Below, piece after piece: positions 45,355-54,049 of a stretch of 54,892 nucleotides of DNA. The translations under genes and the position numbers were made by a program. How positions within the stretch are numbered: the stretch's first letter is position 1; each line of letters begins with the position of its first letter. The DNA is from Planctomycetota bacterium (GTDB lineage: Bacteria > Planctomycetota > J058 > JAJDCP01). Below the pieces are notes generated by a model, which was not told where the DNA came from, searched no databases, and saw only the letters and a program-made list of their open reading frames with translations. The DNA lies in NCBI GenBank assembly GCA_029260765.1, contig JAJDCP010000094.1, forward strand, positions 1 to 54,892, in the 5' to 3' direction.

Positions 45355-48300
45355 GTTTGACACACAAACAGCTGAGCTCTGTGAAAACGGAAGCTGGCCT
45401 GCTACCGCGAGATCTGCTCTCTCGTCTCCAAGCGGGTGAACAACTGCTGGGATCATCGCCCAAGAGCTACCATCTGGCCAAGCATGAGCGCATCGGTGAG
45501 GCGGTCAACCGCTCCTGGAGCCGGCTGACGACGCTGTGGACCGGCTTCAGAGAGGGGTTGGAGCGGAGGCCGGAGTCCGACCGGGCGACCGGCTACACGC
45601 GCGACCGCTGGTTGTTGCCGTTGTTTCAGGAGCTGGGTTACGGCCGCCTGCCCAAGGCGACCGCTATCGAGGTCGACAAACGCAGCTACGCCATCTCCCA
45701 CCACTGGCACCGCTCGCCCCTCCATCTGATCGGCGCGCGGGTCGACCTGGACCGGCGTCAGAAGGGAGTCGCTGGTGCGGCGCGCTCATCGCCGCACGGC
45801 CTGGTGCAGGACTTCCTCAACCGTTCCGAGGGGCACCTGTGGGGCTTCCTCTGCAACGGGCTCAGGCTTCGTATCCTGCGGGACCATCATAGCCTGACCC
45901 GCCAGGCCTATGTCGAGTTCGACCTCGAGTCCATCATGGAGGGTGAGCACTTCAGCGAGTTCCTGCTGCTCTGGATGCTCTGCCACCAGAGCCGCGTCGA
46001 GGCGGAAAAACCAGAAGACTGCTGGCTGGAGACCTGGTTCAAAACCTCTAGGGATGAAGGCGTCCGCGCCCTCGACAAGCTGCGCGGTGGTGTAGAACGG
46101 GCGATCGCTTGCCTGGGGAGCGGTTTCCTGAGCCACCGTCAGAACGCAGACCTACGGGCAGCTCTCAAGCAGGGCAGCCTGAATAAGCAGGAGTTCTACC
46201 GGCAGCTGTTACGCCTGGTCTACCGTCTGATCTTCCTGTTCGTGGCCGAAGAGCGCGATGTGCTGCTCGATCCGCGGGCAGCGCCCGAGGCCCGCGCCCG
46301 CTACCAGCGCTGGTACGCGAACCGACGGCTGCGGGAGCTGGCCGAGAAGCGCCGGGGCACCACGCACGGTGATTTGTGGCAGGGTCTGTCCCTGGTCATG
46401 AAGAAACTCTATGCGGGCTGCGCAGAGCTGGCCCTGCCTGCCCTGGGCAGTGACCTTTGGGGCGAGCACGCCTGTCCCCACTTGATGCAGGCCGCCTGCT
46501 CGAACGAGCCGCTGCTCGCTGCCCTGCGCTGCCTCTGCCATGTCGAAGAGGGGCGCACGCGCTATGTGACCAACTGGCGGAACATCGGAGCTGAGGAACT
46601 CGGCAGCATCTACGAGAGCCTGCTGGAGTTGCATCCGGTACTGCACGTCGAGACGGGGCGTTTCGAGCTCGAGACTGCGGCCGGGCACGAGAGGAAAACA
46701 ACGGGCAGCTACTACACGCCCACCGCTCTAGTCGACTGCCTGTTGGACAGCGCGCTCGAGCCGGTCCTGGACCGGGCGTGTCGCGATCCCGAACCCGAGA
46801 AGGCCATCCTGAACCTCAAGGTCTGCGACCCCGCAGTCGGCTCGGGGCACTTTCTGTTGGCCGCCGCCCGCCGGATCGCCCACCGCCTGGCGCAAGTGCG
46901 CTCGGGCGACGACGAGCCGAGCCCCGATCGGGTCCAGCGGGCTCTGCGCGATGTTGTCGGGAGGTGCCTGTTCGGCGTCGACTTGAATCCCATGGCGGTC
47001 GAGCTGTGTAAGGTGAGTCTGTGGCTCGAGGCCGTCACGCCGGGCTTGCCTCTGTCTTTCCTCGATGCCCACTTGCAGGTGGGCAACTCGCTGCTCGGCA
47101 CGACCCGGGAGCTGATGGCCCAGGGCATTCCCGATAAGGCTTTTAAACCCATCGAAGGGGACAGCAAAAAGGTCGCCTCGGCACTGAAGAAGCAGAACAA
47201 GGCCGAGCGCAAGCAGAAGGGCTGGCAGCGGACCATGTTCGACAGCTTTGACGCAGCGTCGAACGAACGGGAGGAAGTCTTCGCTGCCAAGGTGCTGGAG
47301 ATCGAAGCACTGGCAGACGTCGACCTCCGGTCTGTGGAGGCCAAGCAGGCTCGTTACTCGGCGCTACAGAGGTCCAAAGAGTACCGCAGGGAGAAGTTCC
47401 TGGCCGATGCCTGGTGCGCGGCTTTTGTGGCGGACAAGGCTGCGGGAGCGAAGCTGGAGCCCATCACGACCGGTCGCTGGCGTCAGTGGTCATCCGAGGC
47501 ACAAACGCCCCCCCCAAGCGTGGTTCAGGAAGTCGAGCGCTTGGCGGAAGAGTACCGCCTCTTCCACTGGCACGTCGCCTTCCCGCAGGTTTATGGAGAG
47601 GACGGTACTGGTGGCTTCGACCTGGTGCTAGGCAACCCGCCTTGGGAGCACCTTGAACTTAAGGAAAAGGAGTTTTTTTCAACTCGAAATCCCTCTGTTG
47701 CACAGGCGCAAACGGCTTCGCTCAGAAAGAAGAAAATCGCTGCGCTTGAACATGACGACCCAGCCCTGTTTGAGGCCTACTGTCTAGAAAAAAGGCAATT
47801 TGACGGAACGACGCATCTGATTCGTAGTGCTGGACGCTTCCCTCTATGTGCCAGGGGTAGGATCAACACCTATTCAATCTTTGCAGAGCTCAACCGCCTT
47901 CTGATTTCGGACTTTGGCCGAGTCGGGTGTGTCGTGCCGTCAGGTATAGCAACCGATGATACGACAAAGCACTTCTTCGGAGACCTCCTAGACAGGCGTT
48001 CACTCCTATCGCTCTATGACTTCCAGAGTGGTCCAGGGTACTTTGCAGAAATCGGTCATGCTAGGTTCAAGTTCTGTCTCTTGACTCTAGTCGGAGCTAA
48101 CGTTGAGCGCCCTCAGGAAACCGAATTCGCCTTTTTCTTGAGGGATGTCGCGCACCTCCAAGACCCTGAGCGCCGATTCACCCTTTCCGCCGAGGATATC
48201 GCCCTTATCAACCCCAACACCAAAACCTGCCCCATCTTCAGAACTCGGCGCGATGCCGAGATCACCAGGGACATCTACTCGCGAGTCCCTGTCTTAATCC

Positions 48301-49808
48301 GGGAGGGGGATCCTCAAGGGAACCCGTGGGGGTTGTCGTTTCGTCAGGGCTTGTTCAATATGTCGAGCGACTCCCACCTCTTCCGCACCCACGAACAGCT
48401 CCAAGGGGAGGGCTTCCAACTCGAAGGCAACGTCTTCTCAAGGACGGGAGAGCGCTACCTGCCTCTCTACGAGGCCAAGATGGTCCACCATTTCGACCAC
48501 CGTTTCGGAGACTACAGGGACAAACTGAAGACCAGCCAAAGCACGGCGCTCCCCGAGGTGCCAGCGGAGCGGAAGAACAACCCCGACTACTGTGTTCTGC
48601 CGCGGTATTGGGTGCCCGCTTCGGAGGTCGAGGCCCGTCTCGAAGGGCGTTGGGATCGAGGCTGGTTGCTGGGGTGGCGGGATATCACGAACGCAACAAA
48701 CGAGCGGACGGTGATTGCTTCGGTGGTGCCGCGGGTGGGGGTGGGGAACAATTTGCCGATTTCGTTCACACACGCAGACTCTCCGGCAACGACCTTACTG
48801 GCTTGCATCGCATCATTTGCATTGGATTTTGCGGCCAGATTCAAAGTTGGGGGAACGCATCTCAATTTCTTCATTTCCCACCAATTACCCATTCCTCATC
48901 CAGCTACATTTGAGAATCACTGCCCCTGGGATCAAGCCACTTCACTGCGAAGATGGCTTGACAGGCGTACTGCTGAGCTCGTCTACACTGAAAAGGAAAC
49001 GAGATCCTATGCGGTCGATACAGGTGTAGGAAACACAACGCCCTTTCTGTGGAACGAGAGCCGCCGCTTTCTCCTCCGCTGCGAACTCGACGCCGCCTTC
49101 TTCCACCTCTACGGCATCCGCAAAGACGATGTGGACTACATCATGGACACCTTCCCCATCGCCCGGCGCAAGGACAAAAAGGAACACAACGAGTACCGCA
49201 CCAAGCGGGTGATCCTCGAGATCTACGACGCGATGGCCGAAGCCAGCCGCAGCGGCGAGCGCTACCAGACCCGCCTGGCCCCGCCTCCGGCCCATCCGAG
49301 CCTCTGCCATCCCGAGCGCCGCCCGGAGCCCTTCGCGCGCGTTCCCGTTCCCCGGCCGGAAGACCGCTACCGGCTCGCCATCCCGCTCTGGTCGCTGGCA
49401 GCCGCAGCCGGAGGCTTCAGCGAGCCCCAGGCAGCTGAAGAGAAAGACTGGGTTCAGCCCCATTCGCGACGGTCTCTGCGCTCGGGCATGTTTGTCGCCC
49501 GGGTTGTCGGCACCTCCATGCAGCCGAGAATCCCCGACGGCTCCTGGTGCCTCTTCCAAAGCCCCGTCACCGGGACACGCCAAGGACGCATCGTCCTGGC
49601 CCAACACCGGAGCTTCACAGACCCGGAGACGGGTGGCAGCTACACCGTCAAGCGCTTTACCAGCGCAAAGGTCAGCCATGCAGACGGCTGGCAGCACACG
49701 GCCATCCGCCTGGAGCCGTTGAACCCAGAACACGAGCCGATAGAGCTGTCCCCCGAGCAGGGCGAAGACCTCTCCGTCGTGGCGGAGTTCCTGGAGGTGC
49801 TCTCATGA
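45351..49808 (+). CDS. Adenine methyltransferase 2 fused to LexA-like S24 peptidase domain
   Basis: 1485 residues. The first ~490 residues are close to the preceding gene in protein and DNA. Motif I is DPAVGSGHF (D493), catalytic NPPW at 762-765, and a C-terminal recognition region ends with GGTHLNFFISHQLPI. After a Pro-rich linker (about 1305-1340) comes an S24 domain: VVGTSMQPRIPDG (Ser1389) and YTVKRF (Lys1434), the Ser/Lys pair of LexA and UmuD relatives. An Ala-Gly pair (1353-1354) stands 36 residues before the serine, as in LexA, so autocleavage releasing the tail is possible. Segments after NPPW (47.64-48.3 kb) and 48.72-49.0 kb are much less GC-rich, suggesting exchanged recognition domains. 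Confidence 0.85.
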   Translation: MSLTHKQLSSVKTEAGLLPRDLLSRLQAGEQLLGSSPKSYHLAKHERIGEAVNRSWSRLTTLWTGFREGLERRPESDRATGYTRDRWLLPLFQELGYGRLPKATAIEVDKRSYAISHHWHRSPLHLIGARVDLDRRQKGVAGAARSSPHGLVQDFLNRSEGHLWGFLCNGLRLRILRDHHSLTRQAYVEFDLESIMEGEHFSEFLLLWMLCHQSRVEAEKPEDCWLETWFKTSRDEGVRALDKLRGGVERAIACLGSGFLSHRQNADLRAALKQGSLNKQEFYRQLLRLVYRLIFLFVAEERDVLLDPRAAPEARARYQRWYANRRLRELAEKRRGTTHGDLWQGLSLVMKKLYAGCAELALPALGSDLWGEHACPHLMQAACSNEPLLAALRCLCHVEEGRTRYVTNWRNIGAEELGSIYESLLELHPVLHVETGRFELETAAGHERKTTGSYYTPTALVDCLLDSALEPVLDRACRDPEPEKAILNLKVCDPAVGSGHFLLAAARRIAHRLAQVRSGDDEPSPDRVQRALRDVVGRCLFGVDLNPMAVELCKVSLWLEAVTPGLPLSFLDAHLQVGNSLLGTTRELMAQGIPDKAFKPIEGDSKKVASALKKQNKAERKQKGWQRTMFDSFDAASNEREEVFAAKVLEIEALADVDLRSVEAKQARYSALQRSKEYRREKFLADAWCAAFVADKAAGAKLEPITTGRWRQWSSEAQTPPPSVVQEVERLAEEYRLFHWHVAFPQVYGEDGTGGFDLVLGNPPWEHLELKEKEFFSTRNPSVAQAQTASLRKKKIAALEHDDPALFEAYCLEKRQFDGTTHLIRSAGRFPLCARGRINTYSIFAELNRLLISDFGRVGCVVPSGIATDDTTKHFFGDLLDRRSLLSLYDFQSGPGYFAEIGHARFKFCLLTLVGANVERPQETEFAFFLRDVAHLQDPERRFTLSAEDIALINPNTKTCPIFRTRRDAEITRDIYSRVPVLIREGDPQGNPWGLSFRQGLFNMSSDSHLFRTHEQLQGEGFQLEGNVFSRTGERYLPLYEAKMVHHFDHRFGDYRDKLKTSQSTALPEVPAERKNNPDYCVLPRYWVPASEVEARLEGRWDRGWLLGWRDITNATNERTVIASVVPRVGVGNNLPISFTHADSPATTLLACIASFALDFAARFKVGGTHLNFFISHQLPIPHPATFENHCPWDQATSLRRWLDRRTAELVYTEKETRSYAVDTGVGNTTPFLWNESRRFLLRCELDAAFFHLYGIRKDDVDYIMDTFPIARRKDKKEHNEYRTKRVILEIYDAMAEASRSGERYQTRLAPPPAHPSLCHPERRPEPFARVPVPRPEDRYRLAIPLWSLAAAAGGFSEPQAAEEKDWVQPHSRRSLRSGMFVARVVGTSMQPRIPDGSWCLFQSPVTGTRQGRIVLAQHRSFTDPETGGSYTVKRFTSAKVSHADGWQHTAIRLEPLNPEHEPIELSPEQGEDLSVVAEFLEVLS

Positions 49809-50290
49809 CAAGCGGCCCCTCCACCCACACCGAAATCCCGGCGGACCCCCTCTCGGCCTTGGCTGCGATCCTGCACCAAGAGCAACGCATCCGCCTCCCT
49901 CTCTTTCCGAGCTACAGCCAGGTCCGCCACCTGTTGCGCCTCTGGCAGGGCCGTCCCCGTAAGCTGATCACGGGCCTCGAGGCCGCCATCAATCAGCTGC
50001 GCGGGACCCCCCAGAACACCGTGAAGTGGACGGACCCGGACCAGTGGATTCCCGAGCGCTTGTGCCCGGACCATCAGCAGCTCGCCCAAGCCATCTGGCA
50101 GGGTTCAGCGGGAGCCGTCAACCCGCGCTATACCCGCGGCGCCCGCTACCTCGCGCAGAAGTACGAGCTCATCGACGAAGACGCTCAGGGACGCATCCAA
50201 CTGACTCTGCTGGGCCGCGACTTGATCGAGCAGCCTGGTGGCATGGCCGAGGCGACCCTGGACGAGGCCGAGGGCCTGGTCAGCTTTTGA
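49805..50290 (+). CDS. Winged-helix half of split Mrr-type nuclease
   Basis: 161 residues. A short helical N-terminus and then the pattern NPRYTRGARYLAQKYELIDEDAQGRIQLTLLGRDLI, a winged helix as in the DNA-binding half of Mrr-type enzymes (RatyL...G.i.lT..G..l). The ATG overlaps the methylase stop. The stop TGA overlaps the TTG start of the nuclease gene (TTTTGA), and the sequence across the break reads on smoothly in the other frame. It is either a subunit made by coupling or half of a gene broken by a one-base change. Confidence 0.65.
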   Translation: MTSGPSTHTEIPADPLSALAAILHQEQRIRLPLFPSYSQVRHLLRLWQGRPRKLITGLEAAINQLRGTPQNTVKWTDPDQWIPERLCPDHQQLAQAIWQGSAGAVNPRYTRGARYLAQKYELIDEDAQGRIQLTLLGRDLIEQPGGMAEATLDEAEGLVSF

Positions 50291-51027
50291 CTATCGTTGC
50301 CGAAAATGGACCGGCGCGATCGGGGAGCTTCGAAGAGGAGTGGTCGGACTACCTGAAACGCTACTCTACCTTCGGGAAGCCGTCGACATTCAAGGACACG
50401 CTGGCCCGAAGACTGAAGAACCTCCTCGCGCGCGGACTGGTCACGCGCAGCAGCCTGCTCTACTCCGCGTCCGATGCCGGGCTTGCATACTTGAAGCGGA
50501 AGCCCGGCCCGGCGAACACGACGTTGCAGCGTGTGCGGGAGCTGGTGCAGGACCAGGAGCAGAAAGTGCGCAAAGGCTTGAAGGAGATCCTCCTTGCGAT
50601 GGACCCCTACGCCTTCGAGCATCTCGTCAAGCAGCTGCTAGAGGCAATGGACTACCAGAACGTCGAGGTCACATCGCCATCCGGAGACGGGGGCGTCGAT
50701 GTCGTCGCAGACATCGAGCTCGGCATCACCAGTGTCCGCGAAGTCGTGCAGGCCAAGCGCCATAAGAGGACCATCCAGCGCAAAGACCTCGACGCTCTGC
50801 GTGGCTCGCTCTACCGCTTCAACGCAGTTCGAGGCACGATCATCACGACCTCCCGCTTCTCCAAGGGCACCAAGGAGGCCGCTTTCGCCAATGGGACCGC
50901 ACCGATCACCCTGATCGACGGAGAGAAGTTGGCCGACCTGCTGATCGAACACGGGATCGGCGTGCAGACCAAGACCGTCAAGTTGCTCGAGCTCGACCCG
51001 GATGCCTTTGCCGAGGAGGATGAGTGA
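50287..51027 (+). CDS. Mrr-type restriction endonuclease
   Basis: 246 residues from TTG 50287. Residues 10-75 form a second winged-helix-like module. Residues about 105-235 are an Mrr-type PD-(D/E)xK domain: FEHLVKQLLEAMDYQNVEVTSPSGDGGVDVVA, then EVVQAKRHK, with catalytic D in GGVD and QxK in VQAK. The tail LIDGEKLADLL is also typical. Mrr enzymes cut modified DNA or act as the nuclease of defence operons; here the methylases next door would either mark self or mark targets. It ends the operon, one base before the stop of the convergent gene. Confidence 0.85.
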   Translation: MTIVAENGPARSGSFEEEWSDYLKRYSTFGKPSTFKDTLARRLKNLLARGLVTRSSLLYSASDAGLAYLKRKPGPANTTLQRVRELVQDQEQKVRKGLKEILLAMDPYAFEHLVKQLLEAMDYQNVEVTSPSGDGGVDVVADIELGITSVREVVQAKRHKRTIQRKDLDALRGSLYRFNAVRGTIITTSRFSKGTKEAAFANGTAPITLIDGEKLADLLIEHGIGVQTKTVKLLELDPDAFAEEDE

Positions 51028-51417
51028 TCAGGCGCCTTCTTCGCGCAGGAAGCGGTACCCCTTGATCACGTGGGGCCCAATCCCGCGCACAGCGTTGAGC
51101 TTCTTGTCCGCTTCTTGCAAGCGGCCCTTGGCCTCCAGCTGCAACAGCGCAGACATCCCCTTGCCTGAGAATGTCACAGCGGCCGCTTTGAGGCGCTCAG
51201 CGACCAGCCCGACGACGAAGTCGGACTTGGTATAGCCCGCCCTCTTCAGCCGATCGAAAATGGCCTCTTGGTCAAGCTGTGCCACCGCTTCGAAGTCGAA
51301 CAGCCCCTCCTGCTCCAGCGCGTCGTGCAGATCACAGCTCTTGTAGAGCGGCCAGCCGTTGACCGACATCATGGCCTTGACGAGCGCAGAGGCGACATCG
51401 CCCGCGGAGAAATTCAT
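51028..51417 (-). CDS. Small protein with C-terminal helix-hairpin-helix-like motif
   Basis: 129 residues. Helical throughout; the end LNAVRGIGPHVIKGYRFLRE resembles a helix-hairpin-helix (hxGhGxxh), a non-specific DNA-binding element of glycosylases and repair proteins. GGGAGG lies nine bases before the ATG. The gene is convergent to the Mrr gene with no gap at all, stop codon against stop codon, so it is independently transcribed and may regulate or protect. No family recognised. Confidence 0.6.
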   Translation of the reverse strand: MNFSAGDVASALVKAMMSVNGWPLYKSCDLHDALEQEGLFDFEAVAQLDQEAIFDRLKRAGYTKSDFVVGLVAERLKAAAVTFSGKGMSALLQLEAKGRLQEADKKLNAVRGIGPHVIKGYRFLREEGA

Positions 51418-51639
51418 GGCATGGCCCCTCCCAAGTCCCTTAAATCAATAGACTTCCAGGGTAGCCGCTGGCTGGTCGTTGTGCCAGGAGTCACCGTCCA
51501 GCCACAAGGAGCCTGCCTCGAAGGCGCGGTCTGCTACCGACAATCGTTGGCAGCTCAGGTCTGGGTTCGTTTGACCAGGTGTCTCTGATCGGCTAGGTTC
51601 AGCGAAGTTGCGTAGAGCCCTGTCACAGGAGAGTCAACG

Positions 51640-52122
51640 ATGGACACCAACAGCGAGGCCGCAACAGGCGCGCTCGAAAAGGCATCCAAGCGGGACCCGC
51701 GTACCGCCCAGTTTGGGTACTTTGCATATGATGACAACAGCCTCGCTTCCGTGGGTCTCTTCTTCTGGTTCGAATCCCCGCGGGATCTCTTGCACGCCAT
51801 CGTCCACCTGGAGCCTTTCCTTTACGACGAGGAGCCGGACCTTGCACGACGTCTTGATGCTGTCATCGGGGACCCGAGCAACCACGACCTCAAGCCGGAG
51901 CTACTCCAGCGGGTCAACGAAGCTGCCACGGGCGACTTCCAGGTCGCCTGGTGGGGAACTTTCAGTGGCCTCCGGTCAGAGGAGTCAGACTGGGTTCGCG
52001 AGCTCAGGGAACGGTTTCGTGACGCTCTGGAAGGTGGAGAGCACGAAGACCCGAGCAGCGCGGCGATTGGCGATGACGAGGTGGACAACTTCATCGACTT
52101 TCTCTCCGAGTACGGCATGTAG
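51640..52122 (+). CDS. Hypothetical acidic protein
   Basis: 160 residues, ATG with AGGAGAG upstream. Aromatic-rich N-terminal part (FGYFAYDDN...FFWFESPRDLLHAIV) and very acidic C-terminal region; alpha/beta, cytosolic. No family recognised. It stands alone between the divergent HhH-like gene and a minus-strand gene. The 222 bp upstream hold a weak 55-codon ORF (51421-51588) that I do not count as a gene. Confidence 0.6.
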   Translation: MDTNSEAATGALEKASKRDPRTAQFGYFAYDDNSLASVGLFFWFESPRDLLHAIVHLEPFLYDEEPDLARRLDAVIGDPSNHDLKPELLQRVNEAATGDFQVAWWGTFSGLRSEESDWVRELRERFRDALEGGEHEDPSSAAIGDDEVDNFIDFLSEYGM

Positions 52123-52206
52123 CTGCAGACCAAGCACGTTTGCCCTCCCCAGACCAACCGCGCCCACCGCGTGGCCGCGGCGTTGGCGAAGTGACACTGC
52201 AGCTCA

Positions 52207-52689
52207 CTAGCGTGACTCCAAGAGTGCTTCGAGCGGCGCCCTTCTCTTCTCGAGTCGTAACTGGGTCATGCCTGTTGTAGCCCGCTGAAAGAGGTAAAAG
52301 CCGGAATTGTGCTGTCCCATCTCCCATACCATGGTGTGTCCGTCGCCGTAGGTCCTCTTCTTGCAGTCGAAAGGGACTCTCTCCTCCAAGGCCTTCTTGC
52401 CAATGCCAATCGTGCGGGGTTTCAGGCCGAAGTGCTCGACGAACTTGAGGTACGCCTTGTTGAACAGCCGCCCCTGGCCGTTGTCGCCCTTCTCAGTCTT
52501 GCCCGGCCGATGCGTCGCCGCCGTCGAGTCTTCGGTCTGCAGGTTCGCGGGACGGCCCCGCCTGTTCTCGCCATCGCGGACCCTCCGCTGGAAATTCGGA
52601 ACATGGCCGTGCTCTTCGAACGGTTTGTGGCACGCTTTCTCGCCGAGCACCTCCCCAACTGCGGAGTGCTCACTCAAGAGCCGCTCCAT
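52207..52689 (-). CDS. Hypothetical protein, start uncertain
   Basis: About 160 residues. The last 85 (FNKAYLKFVEHFGLKPRTIGIGKKALEERV...) look genuinely protein-coding, an alpha/beta domain with conserved-looking Gly, Trp and Phe. The part before it (residues about 25-75) is rich in Arg, Thr and Gly and may be non-coding or out of frame. The frame stays open up to 52998, but that overlaps the next plus-strand gene. A start at 52689 is provisional, and there is no good binding site. Possibly truncated. Confidence 0.45.
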   Translation of the reverse strand: MERLLSEHSAVGEVLGEKACHKPFEEHGHVPNFQRRVRDGENRRGRPANLQTEDSTAATHRPGKTEKGDNGQGRLFNKAYLKFVEHFGLKPRTIGIGKKALEERVPFDCKKRTYGDGHTMVWEMGQHNSGFYLFQRATTGMTQLRLEKRRAPLEALLESR

Positions 52690-52910
52690 CACCTGTACGC
52701 CGCGCGGCCAGGGGCTCACCAGCACCGTGGGCCGAATCCGAGGCCAGATCTGATCGTGCGCAGGGCTGGTGTCGTACCGGGGTTCCGTTGGACCAGGACC
52801 ACACCGCCAGTGCGGATTGTGCGGACGACAGCATCGAGCCGGGTTCCCACGGCGGCCGACCCTGGCGAACCCAACGAACGCGAATCCACCCCACCAGCGG
52901 AGGCCAAGAT

Positions 52911-53963
52911 ATGTCGTCCCCCGAGGAGCAAAACCCCGAGCGGAAGGGCCAGAAAAAGCCTGAACAAGGATCAACAGATGGTGGATCGCTTCAGACACAC
53001 GTTTCCGCGCCGCCGCTGGCCAAGAACATGGCCATCGCCGCTAATAGGTATGCCGCCGCTTGGCTTCTGGATCCTACCGAGATCTCGCCGCCGAAACACA
53101 TCGCCTCTGGCCTACTCTGGATCGCTTTTGGCTTGGCAGACATACGCCGTTTCGACAAAAAATTGTCCGACCTGATAGTAGAAGCGACCGAAGCCGGGGC
53201 ACCTGGGCGCGAGGGAGAATGTGGAGCATTCTGGGCGAATGAAAGGCGAATCCAGATTCAGGAGGCGGGAGAAGTACTCCATAAGTCGCAGGCAGCACTT
53301 GGAGCGTACAAGAACGAAGAAACCCGTCGATTGGCAGATACAAACCTGTTTCTCCGCGGCCGCTCGGCCGCCGCTGCCTTCTATGCTCGGTGGATGCTCG
53401 CGCGAGCCGAGGACAGGAAGTTGCCAGTTCCTGTCAGAGTGGGGGCGGCGGTCGTAGCCGCAGGGCTGACACTTGTGCACCCGAGCGTTCGGTTTCACGT
53501 GAGGGATGGCCTGTTGCGGCTCAAGAAGAAGCCCGATTTTTCTGCGGTCGGCTCGTTTCTCGAGGACGCTGCAGACGGCGTCGTAGAGGAGCCGCTTAGC
53601 TCCCTCAGAGCAGCTGTAAAGCACATCCGAACTCAACGGGACGGGAGTGCGACGGTGACTGCCGAAACGGTCAAGCCGAAGCTGACCCCGGCGCCACAGG
53701 CCGTTCTCGACTACCTGCAGGCCGTCTCAAAAGGCGCCTCTAATTTGGTCGAGCAGTTTCGAACGGAAAAGGAGATCCGTTCGAAAACCGGTCGCGAGGC
53801 GGTCCGTTACGCGGTTCAGAAAGTCAAAGAGGCATACAAAAATCGGGGACTCGAGAGCCCGATTCAAGCCGCCATCGATGCGCGGAGAAACGGCTTGGCC
53901 GTTCCTGTTTCGATTCACGGGTTTCGGTTCGTGAATGCCGAAGCCGGTGTCGACAATTCCTGA
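52911..53963 (+). CDS. Hypothetical protein, helical
   Basis: 350 residues, ATG 52911 with GGAGG eight bases upstream; an in-frame ATG at 52788 lacks coding character. A Gln/Lys/Pro-rich first 35 residues is followed by an Ala/Leu-rich helical region (about 40-180) with one borderline hydrophobic stretch (VGAAVVAAGLTLVHPSV, about 185), then a charged helical C-terminus. No known motif. Being next to the excisionase-type gene, it may belong to the element backbone. Confidence 0.6.
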   Translation: MSSPEEQNPERKGQKKPEQGSTDGGSLQTHVSAPPLAKNMAIAANRYAAAWLLDPTEISPPKHIASGLLWIAFGLADIRRFDKKLSDLIVEATEAGAPGREGECGAFWANERRIQIQEAGEVLHKSQAALGAYKNEETRRLADTNLFLRGRSAAAAFYARWMLARAEDRKLPVPVRVGAAVVAAGLTLVHPSVRFHVRDGLLRLKKKPDFSAVGSFLEDAADGVVEEPLSSLRAAVKHIRTQRDGSATVTAETVKPKLTPAPQAVLDYLQAVSKGASNLVEQFRTEKEIRSKTGREAVRYAVQKVKEAYKNRGLESPIQAAIDARRNGLAVPVSIHGFRFVNAEAGVDNS

Positions 53964-53995
53964 CCCTCGGCCAACCGCGCCACGCACTGACCGTT

Positions 53996-54012
53996 GTAAA
54001 AACGCTTTTTAC
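53996..54012. promoter_or_regulatory. Palindrome 1 upstream of the HTH gene
   Basis: GTAAAAACGCTTTTTAC: seven paired bases on each side of CGC. AT-rich arms in a GC-rich region suggest an operator or a small terminator for the preceding gene. Confidence 0.45.
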
Positions 54013-54049
54013 GAGCCCTGTTCTAGCCGCCAAGCTAGCGGCTTCTCGC

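Noticed and set aside
30913..51027. Classification as BREX or Druantia
   Set aside because: No PglZ, BrxC, BrxL or BrxB-type gene is seen against BREX, and no DruA-D, DruM, DruF, DruG or DruH-like protein is recognised against Druantia; only the DUF1998 helicase type is shared.
51421..51588. Plus-strand ORF of 55 codons divergent from the HhH-like gene
   Set aside because: The first 25 codons look protein-like, but it has no ribosome binding site and the rest is unstructured; probably promoter DNA.
52690..52998. Upstream extension of the minus-strand gene at 52207
   Set aside because: Composition (Trp, Arg, Pro, Gly runs) is unlike protein and it overlaps a better plus-strand gene with a strong GGAGG start.
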